DNA of 15,035 bases from MGBC113645 sp036308445. Its GTDB lineage: Bacteria > Bacillota_I > Bacilli_A > Erysipelotrichales > Coprobacillaceae. Location: NCBI GenBank assembly GCA_036308445.1, contig JAXJVS010000072.1, forward strand, positions 1-15,035. The letters are read 5' to 3'. How positions within the stretch are numbered: position 1 is the stretch's first letter; every line of letters starts with the position of its first letter. Below are positions 13,628-15,035 of the stretch, piece by piece. The notes under the pieces were generated by a model that ran no database searches, was not told where the DNA came from, and worked only from the letters and a program-made list of their open reading frames with translations. The translations under genes and the position numbers were made by a program.

Positions 13628-14282
13628 AAAGAAACAGGATAGAATATTAGATGAATTAGATAGATTATTTCCAGATGCAAGATGTGAATTAGAACATAAT
13701 AATGAGCTAGAATTATTGATTGCAGTTATGCTTTCTGCTCAGACAACAGATGCTAGTGTTAATAAACTAACAAAGAATTTATTTTCTAAATATAAAAGTG
13801 TAGAAGATTATGCGCATGCTGATATTAAACAATTAGAAGCTGATCTTAAAACAATAGGCTTATATCGAAATAAAGCGAAAAATGTTCATCTCATGGCTAA
13901 TCAATTAATTGATAATTATAATGGTAAAGTTCCTAAAGATCATGAAGCTTTACAAACTTTACCAGGTGTAGGTAGAAAAACGGCTAATGTAGTCATGTCA
14001 GAGGCTTTTGGTTATCCGGCTATTGCAGTTGATACCCATGTAGAACGTATCTCAAAAAGGCTAGGATTTGCGAAAAAAGATGATTCTGTTTTAACGGTAG
14101 AAAAGAAACTTATGAAAACAATTCCTAAAGAGAGATGGATAAAAACACATCATCAGCTCATATTTTTTGGAAGATATCATTGCAAAGCAATGAATCCTAA
14201 CTGTAAAGATTGTCGATTAATAGATATCTGTAAAGAAGAAAAAAGAAAAAAATATTTAGTAAAAGAAAAGAGTCAAAATTAA
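13620..14282 (+). CDS. nth: Endonuclease III (DNA glycosylase/AP lyase)
   Basis: Removes oxidised pyrimidines and nicks abasic sites in base excision repair. The 220-residue protein has the helix-hairpin-helix LPGVGRKTA with catalytic Lys120, the GPD-region Asp138 in VDTHV, and the four-cysteine [4Fe-4S] loop C188-x6-C195-x2-C198-x5-C204. The Lys and Asp numbers equal those of E. coli Nth, so there are no insertions in the core. The start codon overlaps the dnaD stop (ATGATTAA, 13620-13627), with a GGTGGG-like site upstream. The gene ends in a palindromic terminator shared with the convergent gene. Confidence 0.97.
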   Translation: MIKKKQDRILDELDRLFPDARCELEHNNELELLIAVMLSAQTTDASVNKLTKNLFSKYKSVEDYAHADIKQLEADLKTIGLYRNKAKNVHLMANQLIDNYNGKVPKDHEALQTLPGVGRKTANVVMSEAFGYPAIAVDTHVERISKRLGFAKKDDSVLTVEKKLMKTIPKERWIKTHHQLIFFGRYHCKAMNPNCKDCRLIDICKEEKRKKYLVKEKSQN

Positions 14283-14302
14283 TTTTGACTCTTTATTTTT
14301 TT
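14267..14302. terminator. Bidirectional terminator between nth and the ponA-like gene
   Basis: AAAGAGTCAAAA (14267-14278) pairs with TTTTGACTCTTT (14283-14294) around TTAA; the nth TAA is at the centre. A T-rich run follows on the + strand (14295-14302), and on the minus strand TTTTCTTTT follows the hairpin, so it can serve both convergent genes. Confidence 0.88.
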
Positions 14303-15035
14303 ATTGAGCAGGTGTAATTAACTCAGTATCAGCTATGTCTTTTGTTTCACCACCGCTATTTGTTTCAGTTGCTTTCACTCTATAAATAGTTGAAGCAGTT
14401 AAACTATTGAAAGTGAATGTTTTATTAGCAGTTGCAGTATAACTTGTAATTACAGTTCCCGAACTATTTAATAAATCAACCTTTACACTATTTCCACTAG
14501 GTACACTCACTTGTACCGAAATTGTATCAACTGCTGAAACACTAGCACTACAAGTTGCTCCAAAAGAAGTAACAACATTTAATTCCACATTGATCTTATT
14601 AGAAGTAGCAGAACCATTTTCCTGTCCATAATAACCAGTCACAGTATATTTTCCACCACTAGGCGTATAATTCAATGTTGCTTTATTTGTATTCAATTTT
14701 TCTGTATGTACGACCTTACCACTACTATCTTTAACTTCTACAACATATACAACTTTACCATAAACTTGCTTAATATCTCCTAAATAAGGAAGAGAATAAT
14801 TACCATACTTCTTAGTAGGGGTAGAATCTTGTGTCATGCTTACGGGATCATATTCAGTAAATTCAACATTAATCTTATTGTTTTCTAATATAGCATTGAA
14901 TGAACTTAAATCATTTAAAGAAGAACCATTGACAGTCTTAGAAGGAGTGTTTCCTTTCTTAAACCATCCTGTTACAATTCTATCTTCAGGAACATTATTA
15001 CCAGGTGATACATATGGATAAATACCACTAATACA
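14301..15035 (-). CDS. Probable class A penicillin-binding protein (PBP1/PonA), C-terminal part, with FN3-like domain (partial)
   Basis: The minus-strand frame is open from the window edge (15035) to the TAA at 14303-14301, giving 244 C-terminal residues; the start is outside. The Met at 14837 is internal. The first visible residues, CISGIYPYVSPG then EDRIVTGWFKKGNTPSKTV, resemble the segment after the transpeptidase domain of class A PBPs (xCxxSG...P...D.V.E.F..GT.PT). The rest is Ser/Thr/Asn-rich, low in charge, and ends in a fibronectin III-like domain (FNSLTASTIYRVKATETNSG). B. subtilis PonA has a similar tail and lies convergent with dnaD-nth, as here. Expected location is outside the membrane, building peptidoglycan. 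Without the catalytic domains the call depends on this tail and synteny; another secreted FN3 protein is possible. Confidence 0.6.
   Translation of the reverse strand, partial: CISGIYPYVSPGNNVPEDRIVTGWFKKGNTPSKTVNGSSLNDLSSFNAILENNKINVEFTEYDPVSMTQDSTPTKKYGNYSLPYLGDIKQVYGKVVYVVEVKDSSGKVVHTEKLNTNKATLNYTPSGGKYTVTGYYGQENGSATSNKINVELNVVTSFGATCSASVSAVDTISVQVSVPSGNSVKVDLLNSSGTVITSYTATANKTFTFNSLTASTIYRVKATETNSGGETKDIADTELITPAQ

Noticed and set aside
14301..14837. Treating the minus-strand gene as complete from the Met at 14837
   Set aside because: The frame stays open to the window edge, the upstream residues look like a PBP tail, and no ribosome site precedes that Met.
14836..15021. Small + strand reading frame opposite the ponA-like gene
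   Set aside because: Antisense shadow of a long open minus-strand frame, without a ribosome site or recognisable protein features.
1..15035. tRNA, rRNA, CRISPR arrays, insertion sequences, prophage or defence genes
   Set aside because: No cloverleaf, repeat-spacer pattern, transposase or defence-type protein was seen; the window is ordinary core-type gene content.

Overview
The window is AT-rich, densely packed Firmicute DNA. SpoIVA and CotE mark it as coming from an endospore former. Very low GC, short terminator-separated transcription units and this gene mix suggest Erysipelotrichia (Coprobacillus/Thomasclavelia-like), but that placement is inference. Every complete gene is on the + strand. 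Two minus-strand genes are cut by the window edges: the start of a DUF3842-like gene (left) and the C-terminal part of a probable class A penicillin-binding protein (right). I saw no tRNA, rRNA, IS element, prophage or CRISPR.

Region 1 (1-5614) is purine and nitrogen metabolism. An IMP dehydrogenase of the Tritrichomonas foetus-like subfamily has its own promoter and strong terminator. It is followed by a purine riboswitch of the guanine type (promoter, 71-nt aptamer, terminator with a possible antiterminator). The riboswitch leads into a two-gene operon: a PurF-like protein whose catalytic N-terminal cysteine is serine, and a type III glutamine synthetase 11 bases downstream. A phosphoribosyltransferase that seems unable to use glutamine, joined to a glutamine-making enzyme under guanine control, is the most interesting thing here.

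Region 2 (5615-9840) holds spore coat protein CotE, an NAD(P)-dependent malic enzyme, a fold-type I PLP aminotransferase, and an overlapping pair of small flavodoxin/FMN-reductase-like proteins.

Region 3 (9841-11712) is spoIVA, with a sigma-E-like promoter, followed by the gene for nucleoid protein HU. This gene order also occurs in Bacillus subtilis.

Region 4 (11713-15035) holds a YugP-type membrane zinc metallopeptidase, then tseB(ypmB)-dnaD-nth facing a convergent ponA-like gene. This is a shortened form of the B. subtilis ypmB-aspB-asnS-dnaD-nth-ypoC/ponA neighbourhood. A recurring feature is intrinsic terminators folded over the stop codon of the gene they end (five cases).
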